Assembly (NCBI GenBank): GCA_025355965.1
Contig: JANXYR010000045.1
Span: forward strand, 1-64,000
Direction of reading: 5' to 3'
Length of the DNA stretch: 64,000 bases
Source of the DNA: Geobacteraceae bacterium
GTDB lineage: Bacteria > Desulfobacterota > Desulfuromonadia > Geobacterales > Pseudopelobacteraceae
Below, piece by piece: positions 25,766 to 32,924 of this stretch. Below the pieces are notes generated by a model, which had not been told where the DNA came from, made no database searches, and saw only the letters and a list, made by a program, of their open reading frames with translations. The position numbers and the translations under genes were made by a program. Each line of letters starts with the position of its first letter. Position 1 is the first letter of the stretch.

Positions 25766-26093
25766 TAGGGCATATCGCCCAACACCCATTATTTCATTGG
25801 TCTCGCTGTGCCAAATCACGCACATGCCTGGACATGTGAAATTGACCCGATATCTGCCTTTCTCGCAATAATGAATGTAAGAAAGTGAACGCTTTATAAA
25901 ACCGGGCAAAAGCTGAGCTTTACAAGCATGTTTATGATGTTGCTGAGTGGTGAATTTTAGTAAATACTAACCGAATCTTGGCTATCTTGGAGACTAGCGA
26001 CTCGCGCCACTGGGGCATATAACCCATGAATAAAGAGCTTTATTGGGGTATATAACTCATATAGCTAGGGTGGTTAAAGGGGTGTATGGCCCA
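25766..26093. promoter_or_regulatory. Four palindromic activator-type sites upstream of cassette A
   Basis: TAGGGCATATCGCCCA (25766-25781), TGGGGCATATAACCCA (26011-26026), TGGGGTATATAACTCA (26044-26059) and AGGGGTGTATGGCCCA (26078-26093). The last three are spaced 33 and 34 bp centre to centre, about three helical turns. The first lies 106 bp upstream of the -24/-12 promoter. No gene is supported in the surrounding 25677-26369 segment. Confidence 0.6.
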
Positions 26094-26369
26094 TAACAAG
26101 AGGAGGTTTTTGGGCGCATAGAAAAACTGCGGCCATTGGCATTGAGTCCAACAACAATCACAGAAAAGCCCTTCACCAGCGTAGCAAGTCTCGGATAAAT
26201 AGAGCAAATCATCGTTTGAGACCATAAACAACGCAAAACCAGCGACAGGCCGGCGGCTGTGAGCCTATTCAGAAACTAATGCCTATCAATGACATTCGGC
26301 TTTTTCACAGGGTCGATCAATGCTTTCGCCGATACGGAAGTAAAATCCGGCACAATACAGATTGCCTGT

Positions 26370-26972
26370 TTACTTCCCGAATTCCCTGGGAATAATGCCG
26401 ACCACCACACCGTTTTCGAATCTGAGAGTATAGCCGGGGAGATCTGGGCCGTAACGATAGGTCCACTCAACCACCGACACGGTAGTTTTGATCTTTACAT
26501 CGCCTACCACGGTCTCGGTCACCTTGTCAGCCTTATTCTCCTTCCCCAATGGCTCGCCGCACTTCATGAACGCAGCCAGCGGGGTGTCCCCAACAGCCAG
26601 AAATTCTCCATTACGGCAATTGTCGACACTGAAGTCCTGCACCGGCCCATAGCCGGGGCTGCCGATATCCATCAACTTGCCGTTTTCAAAGCGGAACGAC
26701 TGCATAAGCTCGGTAGGACCGGCTGTGTAAATCCACTCTTCAATTTTTGTGACCGTGGTGCTGGTAACCTTACCTTCAGTCTCTTTCACCGTCACTACGC
26801 GCTTTTCCTTTAGCATCGCCTCGCCGCACATTTTTGTAACTATCTCAGGAGTGTCGCCTATAGTCACCCCATCACCTTTGCAAGGGAATCCGAACGCAGG
26901 GGCAACTGCCAACAGAGCGCCAATGGTCGCCGTCACCATGTATCTACCGATTACCTTTACAGATCCTCGCAT
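26370..26972 (-). CDS. Exported protein with two DUF2845 repeats
   Basis: 200 residues. A signal sequence is followed by two tandem modules of the same kind. The first runs from FPCKGDGVTIGDTPEIVTKMCGE to LMQSFRFENGKL. The second runs from NCRNGEFLAVGDTPLAAFMKCGEP to YTLRFENGVV. Each has paired Cys residues and the GDT...CGEP signature of DUF2845. The function is unknown. It is the last gene of the cassette B gene string, about 200 bp after toroid protein B, and has no counterpart in cassette A. Confidence 0.8.
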   Translation of the reverse strand: MRGSVKVIGRYMVTATIGALLAVAPAFGFPCKGDGVTIGDTPEIVTKMCGEAMLKEKRVVTVKETEGKVTSTTVTKIEEWIYTAGPTELMQSFRFENGKLMDIGSPGYGPVQDFSVDNCRNGEFLAVGDTPLAAFMKCGEPLGKENKADKVTETVVGDVKIKTTVSVVEWTYRYGPDLPGYTLRFENGVVVGIIPREFGK

Positions 26973-27177
26973 GCCAATCCCCTCACTTTACCCAGACAAT
27001 TTTCAGGAATATTTTGTTTTAGCCTTACATCGGCATAGGACAAACCAAGTATTTGTCACCAGGCTGACCTGTGATGTGTAAAAAACAAGGGAAGGATTTC
27101 TCACCCCCTAAGGAAATACATAGCTGATAACCCCAAATTTAACACTACAGCAGTGCGACAGGCCGAGAACGCAATTT

Positions 27178-28158
27178 CTATTTTTTAACCAGCGAATATA
27201 CGCCCGGAGCCTTCAGTTTTCCGGCCCCGACGAGAAGACGGAGACCGAGGAAGGTCGAATCGGGGGTCGAACCGTACCCGGGAATGGGGCCAAAACCGCC
27301 ATTCTGCTTGATGTAAACCTGTTTGAGTATCCCATTAGCCTTTTTGGTGTCGATTGCACCTTTTGCTCCCAGCAGCTTCAGGGCGTCGATAGTGTAACCC
27401 ATCTCTTCAAGCATCTGAAGGGAATCTACTTTCTCTTTTGTCGACTTGCCGTAGGCTGAGGAATTGAGGTATTTCAGGGCGTTTGCTTTGGTTGCTTCGT
27501 CCAGCTTGCCTAGTTCTTTCAGGCTATATAGTGCCATATAGGTGAACTTTGCAGAGGCGACGCCTGTTCCCTTGACATAACCGAAGCCACCTTCTTTATG
27601 TTCAAACCCTTTGATGTAGGCTGCCGTTTTGGCTGCATCGACCATGTTGAGGCTGCTCAGAATACTAAGGGAGCGTACAGCGTTGTAGGTATTATTCAGG
27701 GAAGATTCTTTGGCATTCGCGCTGAAACCGAAACCGCCATCCGCATTTTTTAGAGATGTGATGAACGTCCTGGCGCGACCAAGGTCTATTGAAGGCGGAA
27801 GTTTAATCAGAACCAGCGTCTCCAGAGCATGGACCGCGTAGAGGATGGATGTTTCCTTGTCGTGTTTGTCGGAGGAGAAGCCGCCGTCGAGATGCTGGTT
27901 GGTTTTAATAAAGGCTTCGACAGCTTCCGCTTCCTTTGTGTTGACCTTGTCTCCGATGGAAATAAGGGAATAGACATAGTCGTGTGCCAGCACCATTGTG
28001 ACCGGAAAATCAGGACGGGTGTCCATTTCCCTCATAAAGACCTTGGTTTTTGCAAAGTCAAAATCTCCGGCACTCACATTGCTGACATTCGAAAGAATAA
28101 TGAATAAAAAAGCTGCCAGGGTAACAACCAAATGAAGGTAAATGCGGCATTGGCTCAT
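27178..28158 (-). CDS. Exported alpha-alpha toroid protein, copy B
   Basis: 326 residues, colinear with copy A at 22678-23658. The signal sequence ends near NVSAG, followed by the shared GDFDFAKTKVF and RPDFPV. Repeats are marked by LDGGF, ADGGFGF, GGFGYVKG and GGFGPIPG. As in copy A, the zinc-ligand positions of true prenyltransferases are replaced (ASAKFTYMA). It follows cytochrome B after a hairpin terminator. The strict pairing with the cytochrome in both copies suggests the two products act together in the envelope. Confidence 0.8.
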   Translation of the reverse strand: MSQCRIYLHLVVTLAAFLFIILSNVSNVSAGDFDFAKTKVFMREMDTRPDFPVTMVLAHDYVYSLISIGDKVNTKEAEAVEAFIKTNQHLDGGFSSDKHDKETSILYAVHALETLVLIKLPPSIDLGRARTFITSLKNADGGFGFSANAKESSLNNTYNAVRSLSILSSLNMVDAAKTAAYIKGFEHKEGGFGYVKGTGVASAKFTYMALYSLKELGKLDEATKANALKYLNSSAYGKSTKEKVDSLQMLEEMGYTIDALKLLGAKGAIDTKKANGILKQVYIKQNGGFGPIPGYGSTPDSTFLGLRLLVGAGKLKAPGVYSLVKK

Positions 28159-28265
28159 AATGTATTCTCCAGTATATATTTACCTGCAATTTGTTGGTTA
28201 TTCTAGCAGAACGGTCTCATAAAACAAACAAACTTCATCGGATTGAAACCAATTTTAAGAAAAAA

Positions 28266-28291
28266 ATGGGGAGGAATTGTTTCCTCCCCAT
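28266..28291 (-). terminator. Terminator between cytochrome B and toroid B genes
   Basis: ATGGGGAGGAA pairs perfectly with TTCCTCCCCAT around a four-base loop. On the minus strand it is followed by TTTTTTCTT. It occupies the same place as the hairpin in cassette A. Confidence 0.85.
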
Positions 28292-28311
28292 ATCCGCAGA
28301 ATAAGTTTGAA

Positions 28312-29760
28312 TTAGTCGCCAAACATTACGCGGTTGGACCAAACGTTGGACTCGTTGGTATGACAAACCTGGCAACTTCCGAGGGCATAGGTTTTGTCTT
28401 TGCCTGAAGGAAAGGTGGTGCCGAGTGACGTGTGGATATTGGAGTTCTGGACGTTATCCAGAGCCTGTGCTGAAGGATTCTCAGCATGGGCTGAGCCATG
28501 GCAGCTCTCGCAGAGAACGACTTTGGAGCCCATACCGCCCCTGCCGTTGATATATTTGCCACCAAATGTGGAAGTCCAGGTGGTCTGCGGAATGTTCAGA
28601 GACGCATGACAGGTGAATGCTGAGGTAATACCGGCTGACGGCCCGTTACAGGACGGCAGGGAGGCTGCCTGCCAAGGTGTGACCATTTGTTTGCCGGCGA
28701 TCCTCTGGGTCAGGTTACCGTGGCAGTCAACGCACCAGATGGCTGTTTTGGCTTTATGAGCGCCGCGGTAGCAATCGACCTTGTTGCCGGGGTGGCACTG
28801 ATAGCAGTTGGTGGAGATGTTGGCGTCATAGCTGGATTTAACCAGAGCGCTGTTGTTGTGGAACGTGTGCAGTACATCGGAGAAGGAACGTGTAGACTTC
28901 TTGAGCGTGAAGGTGGCGCCGGGAAGAAGCTTGGTTCCTGTAGGCCAACCTGGGGCAACGGTTTCGCCCATGGCAGGGTCAGCGTGGCACCACGAGCAGC
29001 GAACCGGTCCGCCAACGCCGTCGCCGTCAGGATCGATCATGGCGATGTTGATTTTACTGCTGTTCTTGGCATGCATGGTGCCGAGAAGTGCAAACGAACC
29101 GGCAGGAGTTGCAGGCAAACCGTTTGCAGCTGCCAGTTTCAGGTGGCATCCGCAGCAACCACCGAAGGCAACCGGGACCACGGTGCTAGTAGTACCGATT
29201 ACCGCGCCGGTGCTGTTCTTTACGGTAATATTTGCAGTCAGGAACGGATCACGATTTGGTCCACCCAACGGATCAACCATGACGTCTTTTGTCGCATTGC
29301 CGGTGGTAACGGGATAGACAGGGATCCCTTCAGCCTTCCAGGACATCGACTGGCTGTCATAGGTCATGGTGTCAGCCAGTTTTTTGCCTTTGAGACCGAC
29401 CACGTTGCCGGTAGCGTTCACCGGAGCAAACCCGGGGAAGAGCTTAGGTGCATTTTTTATCCAACTGGCAAAGTAGGGGTCAGCCTTAAGGATCGCATCG
29501 GTGTTTTCCGCAATTGAATAACTCACGGTGATGCCGCTGGAGACAACGCTAACGCTGTCGCTACCCTTCTTGAGAACTTGTACCCGGATTGTGTTGTATG
29601 GCGGGAGAAGCAGGAAGCCGTCAAAGGTTGGACAGGCGCAGTGCATGCCGAGATCGTTGGTAGCCATGACCGCATACGGTGGCGTTGCGGCGGCGGCAAG
29701 ACCAGCGAAGATGGTAGTTGCGGCGATTGCAGCCAATGTACGTAAAATTGTTTTCTTCAT
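28312..29760 (-). CDS. Exported multiheme cytochrome c, paralogue B
   Basis: 482 residues with a signal peptide (MKKTILRTLAAIAATTIFAG...). It is colinear with paralogue A, including NDLGMHCACPTF. Hemes: CCGCH (C202), CSWCH (C255), CYQCH (C319), CVDCH (C343), CESCH (C417) and CQVCH (C463). The same odd motif is kept as C371-X12-CH (CNGPSAGITSAFTCH). The TNCYxCHPGN...CYRG block is also conserved. A strong AAGGAGG precedes the ATG. It follows two small genes behind the cassette B sigma-54 promoter. The electron partner is unknown. Confidence 0.88.
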   Translation of the reverse strand: MKKTILRTLAAIAATTIFAGLAAAATPPYAVMATNDLGMHCACPTFDGFLLLPPYNTIRVQVLKKGSDSVSVVSSGITVSYSIAENTDAILKADPYFASWIKNAPKLFPGFAPVNATGNVVGLKGKKLADTMTYDSQSMSWKAEGIPVYPVTTGNATKDVMVDPLGGPNRDPFLTANITVKNSTGAVIGTTSTVVPVAFGGCCGCHLKLAAANGLPATPAGSFALLGTMHAKNSSKINIAMIDPDGDGVGGPVRCSWCHADPAMGETVAPGWPTGTKLLPGATFTLKKSTRSFSDVLHTFHNNSALVKSSYDANISTNCYQCHPGNKVDCYRGAHKAKTAIWCVDCHGNLTQRIAGKQMVTPWQAASLPSCNGPSAGITSAFTCHASLNIPQTTWTSTFGGKYINGRGGMGSKVVLCESCHGSAHAENPSAQALDNVQNSNIHTSLGTTFPSGKDKTYALGSCQVCHTNESNVWSNRVMFGD

Positions 29761-29802
29761 TGTGAATCCTCCTTAAAGTTTGGTTGAACTGTTGGCGACC
29801 GT

Positions 29803-29913
29803 TTAGCAAAGACTGCCGGGGCAGGGTTTCCTTCCCCAAAAGCCTCCATGGGAATAGGCGCATTTCACATGGTCAAAGCTTGATTCCTCCTTTATGTATA
29901 GGCGGTTACGCAT
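29803..29913 (-). CDS. Candidate 36-residue peptide upstream of cytochrome B
   Basis: A short frame beginning with ATG at 29913, preceded by GGAGG four bases upstream. It ends 42 bases before the cytochrome B ATG. The peptide begins MRNRLYIKEESSFDHVK and its C-terminal half is rich in Gly and Cys (CAYSHGGFWGRKPCPGSLC, three Cys). There is no signal sequence. It could be a real small protein, a translated leader controlling cytochrome B, or chance. No equivalent is seen in cassette A. Confidence 0.4.
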   Translation of the reverse strand: MRNRLYIKEESSFDHVKCAYSHGGFWGRKPCPGSLC

Positions 29914-30018
29914 TAGTCCTCCGGATACAACTAGAGACGCAACTATAGTGATCGTCTTGTATTTAAGAGCGCATTTGAGCAAATTGATTGTTCTTTACTT
30001 CTGTGTCAGGAGTGTTGT

Positions 30019-30327
30019 TTAAGAAAAGGAGACAGGTGGAGCGCGGGAAATCAGATTGGGAGATAGAATAATGCTTACGAGGGTGGCTACTTCGGGAATG
30101 TACGCTTGGACTATAACCTGAGATTGCTTCCTGAACCAGAATAATGGTTCAGGAACAACTGAAATGAAGATCATATCCGGATTGACGAGGTCAAGGTCTG
30201 CGTCGTTGGCTGAAATGCTGGGGGAGGCGGTGAGGTCTTCAAATGAGTTGAAAGCTTCTGCTGTTGTTGTAAAAAGGAACAGGACAAGAATGAACATCGA
30301 CAAGAATTTTATCATGTCAATCTTCAT
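30019..30327 (-). CDS. Small exported hypothetical protein
   Basis: 102 residues, starting at the ATG at 30327 with AGGAGG upstream. The signal peptide is MKIDMIKFLSMFILVLFLFTTTAEA. The mature part is acidic, then hydrophobic near the C terminus (VQAYIPEVATLVSIILSPNLISRAPP). It has no Cys, so it is not a cytochrome. It is the first gene after the cassette B sigma-54 promoter and lies upstream of cytochrome B. I recognise no family. Confidence 0.6.
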   Translation of the reverse strand: MKIDMIKFLSMFILVLFLFTTTAEAFNSFEDLTASPSISANDADLDLVNPDMIFISVVPEPLFWFRKQSQVIVQAYIPEVATLVSIILSPNLISRAPPVSFS

Positions 30328-30392
30328 GTTTGCCCCTCCTATCATGTAAGGTGATTGTTAAGTATACTGGTTTCATACACAGTATTAGCCTA

Positions 30393-30409
30393 GGCATTTT
30401 ACGTGCCAA
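30393..30409 (-). promoter_or_regulatory. Sigma-54 promoter of the cytochrome B cassette
   Basis: Minus strand TTGGCACGTAAAATGCC matches TGGCACG-N4-TTGC closely and has exact spacing. It lies about 66 bp upstream of the small exported protein gene. Confidence 0.82.
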
Positions 30410-30495
30410 CTCCTAATTAAAAGCCTGAGAAAGCGTAACCACTGTGATTATATGCATATTCGTTATACATCTATACGGGATGCGCATACTGGCGC

Positions 30496-30583
30496 TGGGG
30501 CATTCCACCCAACAACCATTTTTCACCAGGTCCCGCTGCGTCATATCGAGCACCTACTCCATTTATCTGGGGCAAATAGCCCA
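30496..30583. promoter_or_regulatory. Two palindromic activator-type sites upstream of cassette B
   Basis: TGGGGCATTCCACCCA (30496-30511) and TGGGGCAAATAGCCCA (30568-30583). The first lies 103 bp upstream of the -24/-12 promoter, matching the 106 bp in cassette A. The remaining 30346-30668 sequence holds no supported gene. Confidence 0.6.
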
Positions 30584-30668
30584 TGGTAACAGGAGATTTC
30601 CTGACGCATAAAAAACTGCGTGCCGGTTAGCGCTGACACTGCTACTATTAAAATAAAAAGGATACCAA

Positions 30669-31007
30669 ATGAACAACTTGCCAAAATGCCCAACATGCAG
30701 CTCAGAATACACCTATGAAGACGGCAACATGTTCGTCTGCCCGGAATGCGCCGACGAATGGCCAATAGCTGCTGCGGAGAATGCAACCGCCGACGCTGTA
30801 GTGCGGGATGCTTTCGGCAATGAACTTAAGGTGGGCGATTCGATAACAGTTATCAAGGATTTGAAGATCAAGGGCTCGTCATCAGTTGTCAAGGTCGGAT
30901 CCAAGATCAAGATCATCCGTCTTGTCTCAGGAGATCATGATATCGACTGCAAGATCGACGGCATCGGTGCAATGCAGCTGAAATCTGAGTTCGTTAAAAA
31001 AGCGTAA
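30669..31007 (+). CDS. yjdM: PhnA/YjdM family zinc-ribbon protein
   Basis: 112 residues. An N-terminal zinc ribbon ([25 protein letters not shown]) is followed by the PhnA domain ([43 protein letters not shown]). Despite the name, the family has no proven role in phosphonate breakdown. It is transcribed toward dtd. The intact arrangement was probably yjdM-dtd before the Bro-N gene entered. Confidence 0.93.
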   Translation: MNNLPKCPTCSSEYTYEDGNMFVCPECADEWPIAAAENATADAVVRDAFGNELKVGDSITVIKDLKIKGSSSVVKVGSKIKIIRLVSGDHDIDCKIDGIGAMQLKSEFVKKA

Positions 31008-31020
31008 AAGGAAGTAAAGC

Positions 31021-31068
31021 GTGAAAGCTGTTATTCAGAGTGTTACATCAGCCTCGGGGATAAGTTGA
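31021..31068 (+). pseudogene. Truncated 5' copy of dtd
   Basis: A GTG start with AAGGAAG upstream, 14 bp after yjdM, encodes VKAVIQSVTSAS and then three further residues and a stop. The first 37 bases (31021-31057) match the start of the intact dtd gene (31941-31977) with three mismatches, exactly 920 bp apart. It is either the original dtd start left behind by an insertion or a target-like duplication. Confidence 0.75.
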
Positions 31069-31110
31069 CAAACAATTCTGCTGAAAGCACAAAACAGCTG
31101 GAGTAGAGCC

Positions 31111-31944
31111 ATGACCAAGAACAAACTGGTAGTTTTTGAGAGTAAATCTATCCGTAGAATTTGGCATAACGAAGAATGGTTTTTCTCTGTGGTGGATGTC
31201 TGTGGAGCATTGACTGACAGTCTGGATGCCGGAGCTTACTGGAGAAAGTTAAAGCAACGTCTCAATAAGGAAGGAAGTGAGGTCGTGACAAATTGTCACG
31301 GACTGAAACTTGAGGCTTCTGATGGGAAAAAATACATCTCCGACTGTGCGAACACCAAAGATATGTTCCGTATAGTTCAATCCATACCCTCACCCAAAGC
31401 CGAGCCTTTCAAGCAATGGCTTGCCCATGTCGGATATGAAAGAATTCAGGAGATCGAAAACCCCGAGCTTGCTCAGGATAGAATGAAGCAGCTCTACGAA
31501 CTGAAGGGGTATCCAAAAGATTGGATTGATAAGCGTTTGCGTGGCATTGCCATTCGTCAGAACCTGACCGATGAGTGGAAAGAACGAGGGATTTCATCTG
31601 AACATGATTTTGGCATACTTACTGCCGAGATCGCCAAGGCTGCCTTCGGCGTTACACCTTCAAAGCATAAGGAGCTGAAAGGTTTAACCCGAAAAAACGA
31701 TAACCTGCGCGACCATATGACCGATCTGGAATTAATATTTACCATGCTTGGCGAAAGAGTTACGACCGAAATATCGCAAGCAGAAAAGCCGGATACGTTC
31801 GTGAAGAACAAAAATGTAGCCAAACGTGGCGGAGGAGTCGCAGGAACCGCACGCAAGGAGACTGAAAAGGAACTAGGCCGGAGCATCGTGAGCAAAGAAA
31901 ATTTTCTACCGAAAGCAATTGCACCAAATGAGGAAAAAAAATGA
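31111..31944 (+). CDS. Bro-N domain protein (phage antirepressor-like)
   Basis: 277 residues. The Bro-N domain covers about 1-100 ([71 protein letters not shown]). A conserved middle ([31 protein letters not shown]) and a basic C-terminal tail follow. Bro-N proteins are DNA-binding, common in phages and as solitary genes in bacteria. Its stop overlaps the ATG of dtd (ATGA). It lies inside a 920-bp segment bounded by two copies of the dtd 5' end, which suggests horizontal entry. Confidence 0.85.
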   Translation: MTKNKLVVFESKSIRRIWHNEEWFFSVVDVCGALTDSLDAGAYWRKLKQRLNKEGSEVVTNCHGLKLEASDGKKYISDCANTKDMFRIVQSIPSPKAEPFKQWLAHVGYERIQEIENPELAQDRMKQLYELKGYPKDWIDKRLRGIAIRQNLTDEWKERGISSEHDFGILTAEIAKAAFGVTPSKHKELKGLTRKNDNLRDHMTDLELIFTMLGERVTTEISQAEKPDTFVKNKNVAKRGGGVAGTARKETEKELGRSIVSKENFLPKAIAPNEEKK

Positions 31945-32378
31945 AAGCAGTTATTCAGCGTGTTACATCAGCCTCGGTAACTGTCGAAGGAGAAGTCGGC
32001 GGTCAGATCGGGCAAGGGATATTGATCCTGCTTGGTGTGGAAAAAGGGGATGCCGAACCACAGGCCGACTGGCTGGTGGAGAAGATTTGTGGCCTACGGA
32101 TTTTCTCCGATGATGCCGGCAAGATGAACCTTTCGGCACAGGATATCGGCGGTAGCCTGCTTGTGGTTTCCCAGTTTACGCTGGCAGGCAACTGCACCAA
32201 AGGGAAACGCCCCTCATTTGACACGGCAGCACCGGCAGACGAAGGAAAACGTTTGTACGAATATTTTGTGTCTGCTGTCAAACAGACAGGTGTGCCGGTT
32301 GAAACCGGCATCTTTCAGGCCGACATGCAAGTGTCGCTGGTCAATGACGGGCCGGTGACGTTTATTCTGGAGAAGTAG
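31941..32378 (+). CDS. dtd: D-aminoacyl-tRNA deacylase
   Basis: 145 residues. Removes D-amino acids mischarged on tRNA. The active-site motifs [17 protein letters not shown] and NDGPVTF are present. The first bases duplicate those at 31021. The ribosome binding site for this copy lies inside the end of the Bro-N gene (GAGGAAAAAAA before ATG) and is poorer than that of the upstream fragment. Confidence 0.96.
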   Translation: MKAVIQRVTSASVTVEGEVGGQIGQGILILLGVEKGDAEPQADWLVEKICGLRIFSDDAGKMNLSAQDIGGSLLVVSQFTLAGNCTKGKRPSFDTAAPADEGKRLYEYFVSAVKQTGVPVETGIFQADMQVSLVNDGPVTFILEK

Positions 32379-32430
32379 TGCAATCTGTAATCTTAATAGT
32401 GCCAATCTTCCACCATACGCTTTAACGTTC

Positions 32431-32464
32431 CCCTCTCCATGAGCGAGAGGGCTAGGGTGAGGGG
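32431..32464 (+). repeat. REP-like palindrome, left of DUF559 gene
   Basis: CCCTCTC (32431-32437) and GAGAGGG (32445-32451) form a stem, followed by the tail CTAGGGTGAGGGG that points toward the DUF559 gene. Confidence 0.6.
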
Positions 32465-32470
32465 CTAGTG

Positions 32471-32836
32471 ATGCCAGTACCACCAGAATTGCTCATTTTC
32501 GCCAGACAACTTCGCCAACAACAGACAGACGCAGAACAACTGCTTTGGTATATATTGAGAGATCGGCGTTTCTGCAATTTCAAGTTCCGTCGCCAGTATC
32601 CGATTCATGGATATATTCTGGATTTCTACTGCCATGATGCCGGTCTTGCGGTTGAGCTTGATGGCGGAGGGCATAACGATGAAGAGCAACGTCAGTATGA
32701 CATAGAACGCACGAAAATTCTTGAAGCTTCGGGCATACGTGTAATAAGATTCTGGAACAGTGATATGTTCAACTCTGTGGAAGACGTGCTGGAAGAATTA
32801 TATATACATTTGATGATGGTGACTGCAAAGGACTAA
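32471..32836 (+). CDS. DUF559 endonuclease-like protein
   Basis: 121 residues of the DUF559 / very-short-patch-repair-like nuclease fold. Visible family motifs: FARQLRQQQTDAEQLLWYILRDR, FKFRRQYPIHGYILDFYC, LAVELDGGGHN and GIRVIRFWNSDMFNSVEDVLEEL. The Asp, Glu-Leu-Asp-Gly and Arg-x-Trp residues are those expected for a PD-(D/E)XK-type site. It is flanked by oppositely oriented REP-like palindromes whose tails face the gene. Cellular role unknown. Confidence 0.85.
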   Translation: MPVPPELLIFARQLRQQQTDAEQLLWYILRDRRFCNFKFRRQYPIHGYILDFYCHDAGLAVELDGGGHNDEEQRQYDIERTKILEASGIRVIRFWNSDMFNSVEDVLEELYIHLMMVTAKD

Positions 32837-32843
32837 AGACTTT

Positions 32844-32888
32844 CCCCCTCATCCGGCCTTCAGCCACCTTCTCCCTCAGGGAGAAGGG
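32844..32888 (-). repeat. REP-like palindrome, right of DUF559 gene
   Basis: CCTTCTCCC (32867-32875) and GGGAGAAGG (32879-32887) form a perfect 9-bp stem with loop TCA. The associated tail CCCCCTCATCCGGCC lies on the gene side, so the element is inverted relative to the left copy. Confidence 0.65.
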
Positions 32889-32924
32889 TTGTGCCGGCAG
32901 AACCTTTAATGATACGGAGATACC

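Noticed and set aside
26289-26813. Plus-strand frame opposite the DUF2845 gene
   Set aside because: The minus frame shows a signal peptide and two DUF2845 repeats; the plus frame is a shadow.
28687-29517. 276-codon plus-strand frame opposite cytochrome B
   Set aside because: The minus frame has seven ordered heme-type motifs and a signal peptide; the plus frame has none of these.
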